A stretch of DNA of 64,000 nucleotides from Sphagnum compactum (taxonomy: Eukaryota; Bryophyta; Sphagnopsida; Sphagnales): the NCBI GenBank assembly GCA_965153455.1, contig OZ234493.1, forward strand, positions 34,834,213 to 34,898,212, written 5' to 3'. Position 1 is the first letter of the stretch. Every line of letters begins with the position of its first letter. The notes under the pieces are model-generated. The model was not told the DNA's origin, searched no databases, and worked only from the letters and a program-made list of their open reading frames with translations. Both the position numbers and the translations under genes were made by a program. Positions 47,966-60,800 of this stretch are shown piece after piece.

Positions 47966-49640
47966 AATCAGAAACACACATATTATTTAGCCATTTTGAA
48001 AGAATGAAAATGCCAAATGTCTAATTTTTTGAGCAAGTCCGGCACTAGCTGATCACTTCCCCTGAAGACACTCAAGCAGATGCTGTTTGCCATTATTTAT
48101 TGCTAAATGTTTCCAAGATCTTTCAAAATGGTTTTTGAAGCAACATTATAAATATATCTCTGCAGGTACTTACTTCTAGATCATCAACTTCCCACAATTA
48201 ATTCGACTCAGTCTAATAACATTTTGTCAAAGGTATATATCATGAGCTAGTTTGAGGATTGAACTTACATGAGCATCTAGAAATTGATGGTGCACTCACA
48301 TATTGATCTCTTTCATAAGTAAAGTCCAACTATATATCTATATATATATAATTGCTGATTGATCAAATCAAGGCTAAGTTGAACATGCCCAGAATTTCAA
48401 GCTCTCTGGTACTGCAGCTCCAACTATTCATATTTTCTACTTCTCAAAACAGTTGGAATACTACATCTTGTTTAACATATTGTTGTGATCATCAAATAGT
48501 TCACAGACTTATATAGTTCTTTTTAAAGCCTGGCCCTGGTGTTATGTACTTTTCTATTTTTTCATCTCGGTTTGTTCCTGTTATTGGGTCCTTTTTAAAA
48601 CTTTCATACAATCTTGGTCCCTGATAGGTATGGGGTTCAGGACTGATTTTTGGTTGGTATGAGGCAAGTAGAGATACCTGGGATTGAAACTCATATGAAA
48701 TTGGTACGGGCTTGGTATTACTTCAAATCCCTCAAGTTGATACTTGATACTTGCACATGGCTAATATTGCTACGAGACATGCTAGCTAGCCTGGTAACGT
48801 CTTTTGATACTGGTACATGGACCAACTATCGTAGTACCTTGGCCATTTCAACACATGTTTGTTGAATAATTAATTAATTAATTAATTTCGAGGATTCCAT
48901 CTCAACAAATGATATATATTCTCAATTATTCCATCAGATTCTTTCATTTTCCTTCAGGAAAACAATATTTTCTGAAAACTTCAACGTTTCTGAAAATAAT
49001 ATAAATAGTGTTGAACTGGCCCAAGTAGTATACAGTAGTATGTACCATGTGCAGGCCTATATACATGTGATCAACATTGGAAAAAACCAGTGTTGGGTGG
49101 TTCTTTACTTTGATGAAGAACCAGTTTTGAAAAAGAAATGCAAACTTTGTGTAGGTTCTGGTTCCACACATAATTGGAATCATGAATCTGGTTCTGAGTT
49201 TGAGTATTTGAAGAAAATTTCAATTTCTGTTCAGAAAATCAGACTCAGTTCTGATCAAGTTCTCCCTCATATAATCTGGAACCATCATCGATTAACTTTT
49301 GGTTAATCTCTGGTCAATCCCCAGTTGGAATCACTTTTGTTCAAAAACATATATAATCTCAGTTCCAGTTTCAATAGAACCAGGAACCCAATTCCAGGTC
49401 CAGTTCTTTGAAATAAAATTTATTTTTATTTTTATTTTTAAAAATTAGACCCAGTTCCAATTTGGTTCTTACTGACTCGAACATGCGATGTTTATATACC
49501 AATACAGTATTGAGGAAAAATACTGCATTTTTAATCAAGCTCATTCTATAGTCAAATCACTTAACCAATGTGACACCAGAATGATGGGGTGACACCTACT
49601 GGGTCCCCTGGCATGCCAGAATCATTTTAGGGTTGTGGGT
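47966..49640. other. Intergenic, dispersed-repeat fragment only
   Basis: No gene is supported. At 49,080-49,220 lies the partner of the repeat at 22,060, followed to about 49,460 by a stretch rich in GGTTC/GAACC words, similar in style to the intronic array at 59,290-59,490. Confidence 0.45.
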
Positions 49641-49799
49641 TTACACATATGAGAAGAAAATATGCTTAAAATTTTTACAAAAGAGAAAAGGAAAGAAAAA
49701 ATTTATGGAGTTGGTGAAATCCTAACAACACTTTATAGAAGCAACCTACATGGAATGGAAGTGGGAAAAGGGAAGGAATAACAAGAGAGGACCAATCCA

Positions 49800-49975
49800 A
49801 AGAGAGTACCCAAAAGCACACATAGGTAGCGGCCGCAAAAGAGAGCACCCAAAAGGGCAAGTGCACAAATAGTGGCCGCAAAACAGAGCACCCAAAAGCA
49901 CAAATAGCGACCATAAAAGAGAGCATCCAAAAACCCAAATGCACAAATAGGGACCACAAAAGAGAGCAATGGGGG
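49800..49975. repeat. Tandem repeat, unit about 45-55 bp
   Basis: Four copies of AAAAGAGAGCACCCAAAAG…CACAAATAG.GGCCGC. Minus-strand open frames here (CFWVL.., CAFG..) come from the repeat. Confidence 0.8.
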
Positions 49976-50569
49976 GACTTATCAAAGGGAGCAAAAGAGC
50001 AACCTTTGTCTTAAGTCCCTCACATATCTATCTATTGCACACAAAGCAAATCAAACAAAAGGATGAAAGAACACCTAGCCTAGAAGGCGCTTCCTCTGCA
50101 ATAACAACTCACCTCAAGATGTAAATGGTGTAAACTCTTTGTAAACTCTATGGGGTAGTTCAGAACATCAAACTTTGTGGGACCTACAAAGGGCTGCATC
50201 CAGGGGTTTTTTAATTTTTGGCAAATTTTTGCCACTTGGCAACCCAAAAAGATCCAATGTTCACAGGAAGGATTTTTGTGAAAAACTCATGCAACAAAGT
50301 TGCCAGATTTGGAGGAAAAAAATTGTGAAATTGCAATATGTAGACAACTGTAAATACCCCATTTTTTGCAAGAATTTAGAATGTCCAACAAACAACACAT
50401 GCCATTGTTAAGAAGAAGAAACTAGTTATGATAGATCTTATTTTGTAATATTGATTCATTATGCAAAGTGGATATAATCAATAAGGAACATAGCAAAAAA
50501 ATGAAGTCATGAATGATGTCAGAAGAAACCAACATTGAAAAGTTTTTTACTCCACCAGAGAGCCTTAAA

Positions 50570-50853
50570 AAAAATGATGTGAATAGGCACGCTAGAGATA
50601 GTGAAGATAGTAAAACAACTTTGTCAAGGTGCAGGCATTCGAATGTAATTGAAGTACTCATGGAATAGTTTGGAGACAATTTCAATCTTCTTGCCTGCAA
50701 AGAATGTCTTAATTGCAAAACACTGCACAAGGAAGAGATCTTGAAAAATGGAGTACTTTTAATTGTTTTAAATAACTGGGAAACAGAGGATGCAACATCT
50801 TTAAACGAAGAAGACGAGGATGAGATGCCACTTGTCATAGAAAGGGACATCTA
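50570..50853 (+). pseudogene. Coding-like relic, unknown
   Basis: The plus-strand frame reads ALKKNDVNRHARDSEDSKTT, then a stop after VLMEYF-like sequence, then LLACKECLNCKTLHKEEILK and an acidic end (EEDEDEMPLVIERDI) before TAA. The composition looks like real protein with one internal stop. The opposite-strand open frame (142 codons) is Ser/Leu-rich and probably its shadow. No family recognised; a transposon origin is possible. Confidence 0.3.
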
Positions 50854-51129
50854 AGAATTTAAAGACACACGAAGGATGTACTGAATGTGTCCATATTCAA
50901 CTATATCAGGCATTGAAATCTCATAATTTTAATCCAGAACGATAATGAATTGACACTACAATCATACAAGTTTAAGATAGCTTCATGGTATATATATTCC
51001 ATGGTGCATTATCCATATACAAGAGAGTTCATATTTCTTTCTGATGTTTGTGTTCACCTTGAGATGGATTATTGTGGGAAAAAATGAAAGGGATATAAAA
51101 AATTGTGATTTCTTTCCACATACATATGT

Positions 51130-51580
51130 TCAACTCATTTTGATTGTCATGTAAATGAAATTTGTCATCTTTTCTACCAGAATAGTATTGAATTCATCTA
51201 CAATGTGAAAATTGTGACCTGTTTGCAAAAAAATGATTATGAACTCATCTGCAAGGTCATATTTATGTTAAATTTGGGATCTACTGCAAGATAGTTAAAA
51301 ATTTGAAGTCATATAAACCAAAAATTGAAGATGAAAATTAAGATAAATCTGAAGCCATTAGTGATAAAATAGAAATTTAATATGGAATTTGTGATCTGCT
51401 AGTAGCATAACAATTTTGAACTCAGTTACAATGTCATATAGATTATATTTGTGACTTGCTTCCAACATAACAATTTTGAACTCATTTGTAATGCATCATA
51501 TAAAATATTTATGATCTAATTTCAGCACAACAATTTTGAAATCTATTCCAATGTCAGATATATATGAAAGTTGTGAACTC
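51130..51580. repeat. Diverged tandem repeat, unit about 65-70 bp
   Basis: Units carry CA.AACAATTTTGAACTCA.T and AATGTCATATA…TTTGTGA.CT. The last three, at about 51,405-51,580, are clearest; earlier ones are more eroded. Confidence 0.65.
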
Positions 51581-52061
51581 CATTGTGGGGAATAATATAA
51601 TAAATATGTTCAACATATGCATACATGCCAAGCACCAACACTTGCCAATATAATGCTAAGAAATGAAACATGGTTACGTAATTTAATAACGTTTATACAC
51701 TACACATCATGGATCTATGGTAAAAGTATTGGTAGAAATACAAAGGGATTTTGTGCACATGCTAAAACCAAATGTCTTGTAGAATCAATAGTAGTTTTCA
51801 AATTTGCAAGTCACATTCTTACATTGTTATCTTGAATTTGAAGCCTAGTTAGTAAATTGCTTTTATTGGATTAAGATTTCATTTGGATTTATGATATGTG
51901 CACAATTAATTTATATTTTTTAGGATTTATAAATAAAAATAAATAATCATTTAAATGGTTTGAGATGAGATGCGAAAACATCATGTTGATCAAACGAGTT
52001 GAAAAAAATGGAACAAATAATGAAGGCTTCAAGAAAAAACCAAAGTTTAGAGGAACTTATT

Positions 52062-54797
52062 CTATAGCTTCATCCTCAATGTAACACAACATAGAGCTAG
52101 TATATTTGCAACTTTTTGTTTGTACATGCGGAGACGAAATGGTGGAAAAATGACGAGCCATAACCTCTGAATATTCTGGCAATGAAAGACTTGATGGTGG
52201 GTTGGGGAATAATTCTTCATGGGCCAAAAACATAATTGTCTTCTACCTTGGAGGTGACTAATTTCTACGACAAGCAATGGAATGTTAATTACCAAGGCTT
52301 GACCAATAACCCACATCAAATACTTGAAATTGTGAAGGTTAAACTTACTCACAATCAAGATCAAGTCTGGACTTATTCTGAACAAGAGCATCCAGGTTGC
52401 TATTTTTTGCCTCCACAACATCGGTTTGCTCCTTAAGAACATCCAACAACAGTTGTAGAAGTTCAAGATAAACTTCTTGGTCTAGCTCAAGCACAAGAAC
52501 ATGTCTTCCAAGGTATTGACATGTTCTCAAGCAATTACTTGCTTTAGGGAGGACCTCTTAATGAAATTTGCAATACAAAATGAGAAAGTTGAAGAAGAGC
52601 AAAGAAAGAGATGAAATTGAACAAAGTTGAATGTAAAGGGAATTGAAAGAGACTTGTGAAAGCATTTGATGTCCACCACCAGACTCCCAAGAAACAACAA
52701 GGCAGGGAGAAGCAATTGGAAAGTGTCAAGTTGGATTTCGTGTCCAACTCTAAAAGGAAAACCACTACTCAAAATTATCATAGTATCTTGAGTGGTCCAA
52801 TTGAAGAACACATCATCATCCTAAATGCTTCCTTGTTGCATATCCTTTGAAAAAACAAAATTCCCATTTTCGTGCACAAGGAGAAGAACCTTGCTCATGA
52901 GAGTTTGTGACATATAGTACGAATGATATGTTAGTATTGAATTCATGTGGACACATGAAGCCTTGGTGGAGTTTCAAGAAACTTTTACCTTTTTATTGAG
53001 AAATTCAGGATTTGTGTGGTGCATTTTATTGACAACAACAAACTTCAAATGAATTTTGAAGTTATAGTTATCCAAGTAGGACTTGATGTCTCTCAAAACC
53101 CGAAAGTTGTCATCATAAAAAAAGAGGACGCATCCATCCCTTGCAAGATACTTGTTTGCAAATCCGAAAATGGAAAGAACATAATTGTCAACTCTTGCAT
53201 TCCACTTGGGAATACTTGAGAGAAGGTCCAACACATGCGAAATAAGCAAATTTCGTAGGACTTCAACAATGATGAGGTTTGCTTTGTCCTTTGGGGAGCC
53301 TTGCGAGAATTCAATACGATCTTGGTTATTGAATTTGATAAAAATAGGTAATTTGATGAGGAATAATGTTTCGAACCAGTATTACATTCTTCCAGAAATC
53401 CTTTATATCCCAAAATCTAGGGGGCCACGCATGAATTGAAACTTTTGTCTTCATTAAGGACGGCCAATCAATATTGAAAGCTTTCATAACCAACCCCAAG
53501 GTCTTGTGGTTGGCAGTGAATACTAGGCTTCGAGGTGGTTAAAAATGAAATCTCCCCTTTGAAGTCTTGGGCGACTCCTATACAAGTCTTCTCCTCTTTC
53601 ACGTGTGTAATGATGGCTAGTAGCCCGACCCCTCCTACTTTTGAAAGTTCCAAGAGAGTCTTCCTCCTAAGCAGCGTGGTTAGGAGAATCCTAGAATTCA
53701 AACAACTCAACATTTACATCTTATTCAAGGTTTTCAATGTTATCTAGAGTTTGCGTGACCGCTGGAGTGCCTAGAACTTGGACATCCTTCTTCTTTTTCT
53801 TCCTCTTATCAATATCCTCCTTATTTCTTTGAGAAGATGCAAGCTTTTCCAAGAATCCCATTTGGATCAAATTTATTTCGCTTTGACCTCTCTAAGTCAA
53901 GAATGCAGTCTGAAGGACAATCAAGGTACTAACCATAATAAGGTAGATGAGAGGAACCCCAATCTTTGACAAGCTCCTTTTGGTACATAGTGTGTCAAAC
54001 TTTGGATCACACCAAATGTCGAAGAGTCTAGGTGTTTCCAGAATGGCATTTGATGGAAACCACACATGGAAAAATAACATGTGAAATCAAATTCATAAAC
54101 AGTCAGGCAAGAATTAGGCACACAATGTTTTTTGTCATCATCCAACAAAAGTAGCATGGGAAATGTTAAATTGGTGCCAATTGAGTTCCAACAAGGATGC
54201 ATTGGATATGTTGAAGGTTCACAAGACCCATGGAGGGCACCAATGGTTCACAGTCGGCACCGACTAAGCCCCCTTTCAAGAGCCTAATTCATCTTAGTCA
54301 ACACCAACTACGTCCTAGTAGAAGTGATTAGGTCCTTTTCGAGACCTTAGTTAGCACTAACTGATTACTAATAAAAGGATAATGTTATCCAGAGCAATAT
54401 AACACTAATATCAGTCAGCATTGATTAAGTCCTGATCAAGTTTTTTTTTAATCAGAAAGGAATTATTTATAGCCATATATGAAGTGGCAGATGTGAAGAA
54501 CGAAGCCCTACAACAAGCCTTAACAATGGAAGGACTCAATGCAAATTAGTGATGAATTCATAGGATTTTTCACCTATAAAGCACACGCTTCAATGCTTCC
54601 TTTGCTCCAATTTGAAGCTCCCACGTTTTTCCTTGTGTGATACCACCCTTCATTTTGAATTCTTGGTAGAACACCAATTCCCATAACTCAAGTCTCCACT
54701 TTTGATTATAGTTTAAGGGAGACGTTACCTTCACTGATTGATCAATGGTGACATTGAAGTCCTTTGTTGTGGAGTCAAACAACTTGATTGCTTCCAC
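52062..54797 (-). pseudogene. Multi-segment coding relic, methyltransferase-like core possible
   Basis: Several protein-like frames follow each other on the minus strand: 54,797-54,570 (MEAIKLFDSTTKDFNVTIDQ…); about 53,870-53,730 (IQMGFLEKLASSQRNKEDID, basic run, then TPAVTQTLDNIENLE); 53,713-53,468; about 53,382-52,974, the longest open one (KDKANLIIVEVLRNLLISHV … LSIFGFANKYLARDGCVLFF); a broken stretch to 52,800 with SKVLLLVHENGNFVFSKDMQ; and 52,466-52,062 (CFWPMKNYSPTHHQVFHC). The hydrophobic-strand pattern around LARDGCVLFFYDD and FKIHLKFVVVN resembles the C-terminal half of a class I methyltransferase fold, but I see no clear SAM or DPPY motif. It may be a captured host gene or a transposon protein. 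Confidence 0.35.
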
Positions 54798-55326
54798 CTC
54801 TAACTACAAAATTCCAGGAAGATGTCCATAAAGTTAAAAGTTGAATGGCATTCCAAAAACGATGTCAAGATTTATTCATGGAAAACAAGAATAAGAAGAT
54901 AGTTGAGAATCAAACCTTGTGCCAAAATGTGGCTCTGTGGAGCCATTTATCAAAAAGGTGAAAGCATGGTATTTTATACAAAAAAAGTTGATGAAAACAT
55001 ATCAAATTTAAAATAAGACATTTTTTTGCAAAACCCCAAGAAAATATATTCAATTTTTATTTAAATTTCATTTCGAAACCATGGCGCTTTCCATTGGGTT
55101 TGTATTAAATTGAATACAAAATTTGAGAAACTTTGGGATAATAAAAGTAAGGAAAAAGACAAACAGATCATGGTATTCCTACTTCGTGTTATGTTGGTTA
55201 CTAGTCTACAACACACGGTTTATCAATTGAGTTACATAAGTTTTGGTTTTGTCATGATGACCTTATGCATTGTGTGGAAGGGACAAGCAGGAAATATGCA
55301 CTAAATAAACTAGCCTTGTCTTTTTT

Positions 55327-55908
55327 ATGCATGTGCATGAAAGGACTGATCTCATTCAAATTGAGGTGGTGGCATTGGAAGAGGTTGGTTTCTTGCTCTT
55401 AGAGAAGCCAAGATGTCCCGTCATTAATCCAATTGGGGATGACATATCTACACCTATGAACCAGCCTCCCGGATGTGCCCCTTGAAATCTCTTTGGCGAT
55501 GGTACTTATGGCCCTGTCTATAAGCCATTAGATCAAATGTTTAACCAAATCAAGGAATGGGAAGAAGATTCGTCTCGACACTTTCAAGTTATCCATTCTG
55601 TAAGAAAACAAATGGGAGGTGGACGAACTTTTGAAGCCACACTATTAACTCCTTCAAATATTCCTCCTTCGAGATACGGACGGATTTACCACCTCCTTTC
55701 AGGATCGTTAGAAAATTGTGAGCAATATGAGGTTACAATTAGTGATTACCTAGCTTGTAGTTGCATGGATTTTTTTTCCATGATGGCTTCGTCCTTCAAC
55801 AAGCGGGGGTCGTGGGTGCCATGTAAGCATTTGTATTACATTTTGGGATTAGAGAACCATTCATCCACTATCCATCCTAGAGTTGGAATGAAGTTCATAG
55901 ATTATTAG
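55327..55908 (+). pseudogene. SWIM zinc-finger protein relic
   Basis: One frame runs from an ATG at 55,327 to TAA at 55,906-55,908, interrupted by a single TGA at 55,483-55,485. After the stop it reads NLFGDGTYGPVYKPLDQMFN … SRHFQVIHS, then a SWIM motif: LACSCMDFF … WVPCKHLYYI, a good CxC…CxH with about 20 residues between pairs. SWIM fingers occur in MULE/FAR1-type transposase proteins and in some plant regulators. No DDE core was found nearby. If the TGA were absent the piece would be about 193 codons. It is unrelated in sequence to the SWIM region of the MULE at 39.7 kb. Confidence 0.55.
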
Positions 55909-55999
55909 ATCGTGCCAAAGTCCTAGAGGTAAATTAAGTTGTAGTGTCATTAAATAGTTGTTAAATATGATTGTTATAGGTTTTATTATTTTGGAATTT

Positions 56000-57845
56000 A
56001 TTCTGCTGCAAAAATGAAAATATTCTTCAGCATGATGTGTGTAGTGCACTATTTACTAATTTTTCAAGCATTTTCCATTCCATCATTATGTGTACTTCCT
56101 ACCTTTGGTTTACTATGTGACTTAACTTACACAAGTTACTGTTTCACCCTTTTACATTGTAATGTAGCTTCTTCAAGTTTTGCATTTGACACCTTTTTTT
56201 GTGGATGAAGTTGGACATGAAAATTATGCGAATCCAGTAATTTCCATTTGTCATAATTATTTTGGAATTACTTTCATCCATACATTCAACCAGCTGGAAG
56301 TTTTATTCAAACAATTCGTCTACTTTTAATTATCATCCAAATTTTCATTCATGCTCCATGTCCATCCATGTAGATGTGGTTTTCATCTAGCATAACTATT
56401 TTGCAATCAATTCCATCCATACAATTTTCAACTTGTCAAAATTTTCATCCAAATAATTCGTCAACTTGTAATTATCATCCAAAAAATCCATTGATGTTCA
56501 ACTTTCATCCAAACTTTGCATCCATTTTGTGACTTTCATCCACGTACACGTGGAAAAATATTTTCCACGTCATTCTTACGTTGCATAGGGATTCTAAAAA
56601 TATTTTGTCCCTGTCATCAAAACATTCCAAAAATATCCATTCACAGGCTCACGCTCACGTGCTCGTTTTGTAGTGTCATTGCCAACCTTCCATGAGCACA
56701 AAGCACCCACGCCCATAGACTCATGATGGCACCTCTTAACATTCTCAAACTTACAATTCATGGAAAAGCAACAATCCTCTCACCATTGATTCACAAGCCT
56801 TATTTCTAATCAAAACCTATAGGAAAGTAAACAATTTTTTGTAGGGTTGTATTTGTTTTCTACATCCATCCAGTTTGGTGATGAAGGCCCCAACAATCAC
56901 CATTCAGGCTTTTGTTGTTAGGTTGTACACTTGACAACACATGTTCATAGCAATTTTTCTGATCCAACTGGACTCTTTTTAGAACTTTTGTTGGCCAATC
57001 TCACTCAAACCAACCCTGTTTGGAATGATCCAAAAAGCTCCATGTGCACCAAGAGCTAAGCTACAATTTGTCTTTCGTAGTCCATCTACAATGGATGCAT
57101 GATTAGGAAGTTGTTACACACTGAGTGCTTAAGTGTACCATGATGGGCCTGGTTACCCTACTGTGAACCTAGTTGTATTGCATAGATTCACACTAGCTGG
57201 AGAAGGCTAAAACTGTTGTCTCGGGTTTATTTGAAATCGCAAACAACAATGTTGCCATTTTCATAATCACCAAAACACTCCCTTAAACAGGGTAAGTCTA
57301 AAATATATACCAACTAAGAAGGATATATATACACCACAGTATTAACCTCTGGGTATATGAGGGTAATAGAGTGACCCAACACAGGCATGTACTATGTCCC
57401 ACATTGTGCTCTTGAATATGGTCTGCAACAATTTTTAGATAGGTCTTAAACACTACAAGGCCACATTTGACCTAAATCTTACTGCAAACTTGAACCTTGC
57501 CTACTAGTTATGGCTGCATCTTGCATTGAGGAAGCAAGAGAAATGAGAATAACTGAAGCAAAGTAAATAAAACCTACACCCTACAACACAATTCCATTGC
57601 TATTTCAAACTGTAGATTTTCTTCAAACATATGCACAAGCTGCACTTTTCTGCACAGTCTACAACACCTTAAGCTGATTGCATATACTGACTTCAATCAT
57701 GGATTCTATGAAGTGCAGGTTCACCAGTGTGTTTGTTTCTTATGAGCTATTATTCAACATTTGAAAAAAGTTTTGACCATGATCCAAAGTGGAAGCTTTT
57801 CTTTGCATTACATATCACCTGAGGAGGAATAGAGCACCAAAGAGA
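56000..57845. other. Spacer and probable 3' flank of the GnT-I gene
   Basis: At 56,220-56,540 the words TTTTCATCCAA, AATTCGTC.ACTT and TAATTATCATCCAAA recur, a decayed short repeat. From about 57.2 kb composition becomes more balanced and the part next to 57,845 must include the GnT-I 3' UTR. An AATAAA on the gene strand at about 57,222-57,227 could be its signal, but this is weak. Confidence 0.4.
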
Positions 57846-60800
57846 CTATTTTGCATTGATACCAAGTAATTGCAATGAGTCATCCCTGACAAAGAAGACA
57901 CGCTTGGGTCCCTTCCATCTGAACACCACTACTCCCTTGTATGACGTCCGTGGAATTCCATCCTGAATCCAACAGGAAAGAAGATAAGGATGACATTGTG
58001 GGTCCTACCCTGATTGTAATAACAGTAAGAGGTTAAAATGTTGATACTATGTTTGTTAGACAACAAGCTGGGGATTAAACATACTCTCCTGGTTTGAGGC
58101 ATGCAACGGCCCTAGTAGACACAAATGGATATAGTGTCTTCTTCAAACTAGAGAGTTCACCACACAGGAGAATATTTACCTTCCACTCCTGAAAGACACC
58201 AAACTGATGTGCAAGATCTCTAAAGTCCAAATGGGTGTGGTACTCCATCCGCACATCCTCACTCTCTGTGCTCTTAACTTGTTGTAAAGCCTCCATCGCA
58301 TTTACCGGCTTGGCTTTCGCCACCAGGTCTCCAAACTCCCTGTCAAATTGTTCCTGTAGAACAGGGGAAAATGTCAAATGTATCAGGACATTTTGACCAG
58401 ACAGTTTGATAATCGAGCCTGCATGTATGTATCAATCAAATACTCCACTGATAAAAACGTCACAGGTACATATCTATGAGATTGAAGAGAAATCTGCACA
58501 ACACTTTTGAAGATAACATGACAATGAGTGCAGTCATGACCTTGTGAGAGTCACTCACAAAGTGTCCAACCATCACCTTCATCATGAATAGCAGTGATGA
58601 ACTGCCATAACTACACACTGACTTCATCAGCTCCTTACAGTGGGTGGTGTAGATAAGTATACAGTAATCAGCCCAGATTTTCAAGCAAACAAATATACAA
58701 ATATCTGCAGCCTGAATTTCTGTTGCATTTCTTGAAGCAATGGGAAGCCTCAGTCATGATGTTGGATAGCACTGAGAGACAAATCTAATCAACAAAGTCA
58801 ATAGTATGCTCATTGAAGCTGCAACAAGCTCATTTCACAGCGACAGCCTGGTTAGGGAAAAGTGGCATACTTCTCTTAAAAAACTCAGATCTTTTGACAC
58901 CCAATCAACCTGCAAAAGCAACGAGAATAGACAACATTTCAATTTCTTGTGCTTTGGGTTGACATCTATCAGCTACATGGTGAGAAAGGAGCATTACACA
59001 CACATGTAGAGGTAGGAAGCTTTGTACATCCTCTAGTGCAGAAAGAATTTGCAGATGGTGTCATAAATCAGAAGTTTCTCCAACTTACCAGGATGTCATT
59101 CAGTTTGATTGGCTCCAGATATTGTTTGTAAAACTGCCCCAAGCTTGAACCCTGTAGCATGCCAAGAAATTGAGCATGTCAAATCAACCACCACTATAGC
59201 TCCCTACAGTTTTCTTGCAGCTCCACAGGCAGTAATTTCAGATGATCTCAAAAAAATTTCTGAGAACCAGTCAAATAACCTTCCACAAAACTGATGGTTG
59301 TTTGCCGGTTATTTCATGAAATCCACTGGTTCTTGAGGCTTATTGAAAAAACCAGAACTGGAGGTTCTTTGATCCTGAAATTTTTCAAAAAACCAGAACC
59401 AGAGTTTCTTTGATTCTGGAAAGTTTCCAAAAGATGGAACTGGATGTTCTTCGATTTCCATTTTTTGAACTGGAACTGGAGGTTCTTAAAACAATCAGAT
59501 AGCCACCTCTACACTGGTATAAACCTCTTGAGTTTTGAGTGGTGCCAAATGGAAGAAGTTGCAAGAGAACCCATTAGAAGAATGAAGTGGCAGAGTGATT
59601 TACAGTATATGCCACCCCCAATAACATCATTGTAAAAGTTGCAGAAAGTAGGAGCGATTGGGTATATCAAGAACCAACCAGATATAAAAAAGCATGATAA
59701 AAGTAGCCAACCAAGAAAGAAAAAGGTGCAGAGTTTGCCAGGACATACTTGCTCGCCATAGTTGTACGTACGACAAATTTCAGGTCGAATGAAGTGGCGG
59801 CCTTTCCGAGTGCTATTCAATCTCAGCCAATCATCCCAGTAAGTGTGACACCAGCTAAGGAAGTACAAACAGTGCCAACTATGATCCATCTCCCAGTTTG
59901 TGTGATTCAAACATTAGCACATCCACAAATATGCAACATTTAAAGCTTTTGAATAAACAGTAGGTAAACTATAGTTGAGAAAGGATATGCATTTGGCCAC
60001 TGTGGGGCAAGCTCATCCCAAACAGCTTTGGTAAGCATCCACCCAAGTCCTGGGAAAAAATCTGAGCGATAGAGAACCTCTACAGTATGAACCACAGCAA
60101 GTATAAGCAAACCACCACTTCATATATTATTGGGGGTGCAGTTGGAAAGAAAGGAAATCTGTCCAGATATCAAGAGCAACAGCATAGGTATTCTAAAGAT
60201 CCCAGGCCAGCTGTCCCTACTACATCCAAAGTCAGACTTACCAGAATCATGCACAAATTGTGTTTGCCCATTGTCATTCCACGCAGATACTGCAAGCAAG
60301 GTTCTGACTAGCACCAGAACAACATAAGAAACACATCCAGAAAAGAAATATGAACTACAGCATATCACCAAACTGAAAAACACAAGTCTAAACTAACACA
60401 CACTGTGTGAAAGTACAGATCCCCTGACCAAGGAATCCATCAAAAAAGAAAACTCTTACTTATTTTTCCAGCTTTCTGGACCACTATGCACCTTACTTCC
60501 AGTTCACTGCACCATGGAAGAATAGTAATATATGCATAAGAAAAGACCATATGCAGCACACCTGTCGTTGTCCAGCAAATGAGAAGTTGCTTCAAAATAC
60601 TTGAAGAAGTCAGGAGCTATTTCCATATCATCTGTCATTTCACCGAGTGCAGCAGTCCCACAAGAAAATCCAAATATAAGTTCAGCTAACCCCTCCCACA
60701 AAAAAAGAAGGAACCAATCACCTCAGAAAAATCCAAGCATCAATTTTTGAGATGATGAAAACTACATGAACCCTGAAGAACACACACCCATACCCAAGGA

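Noticed and set aside
49675-49994. Hydrophobic minus-strand frames resembling a membrane protein
   Set aside because: They are translations of a 45-55 bp tandem repeat; three frames overlap and all look alike.
50422-50850. Ser/Leu-rich minus-strand frame of 142 codons
   Set aside because: The opposite strand has the more protein-like reading; this frame has shadow-like composition.
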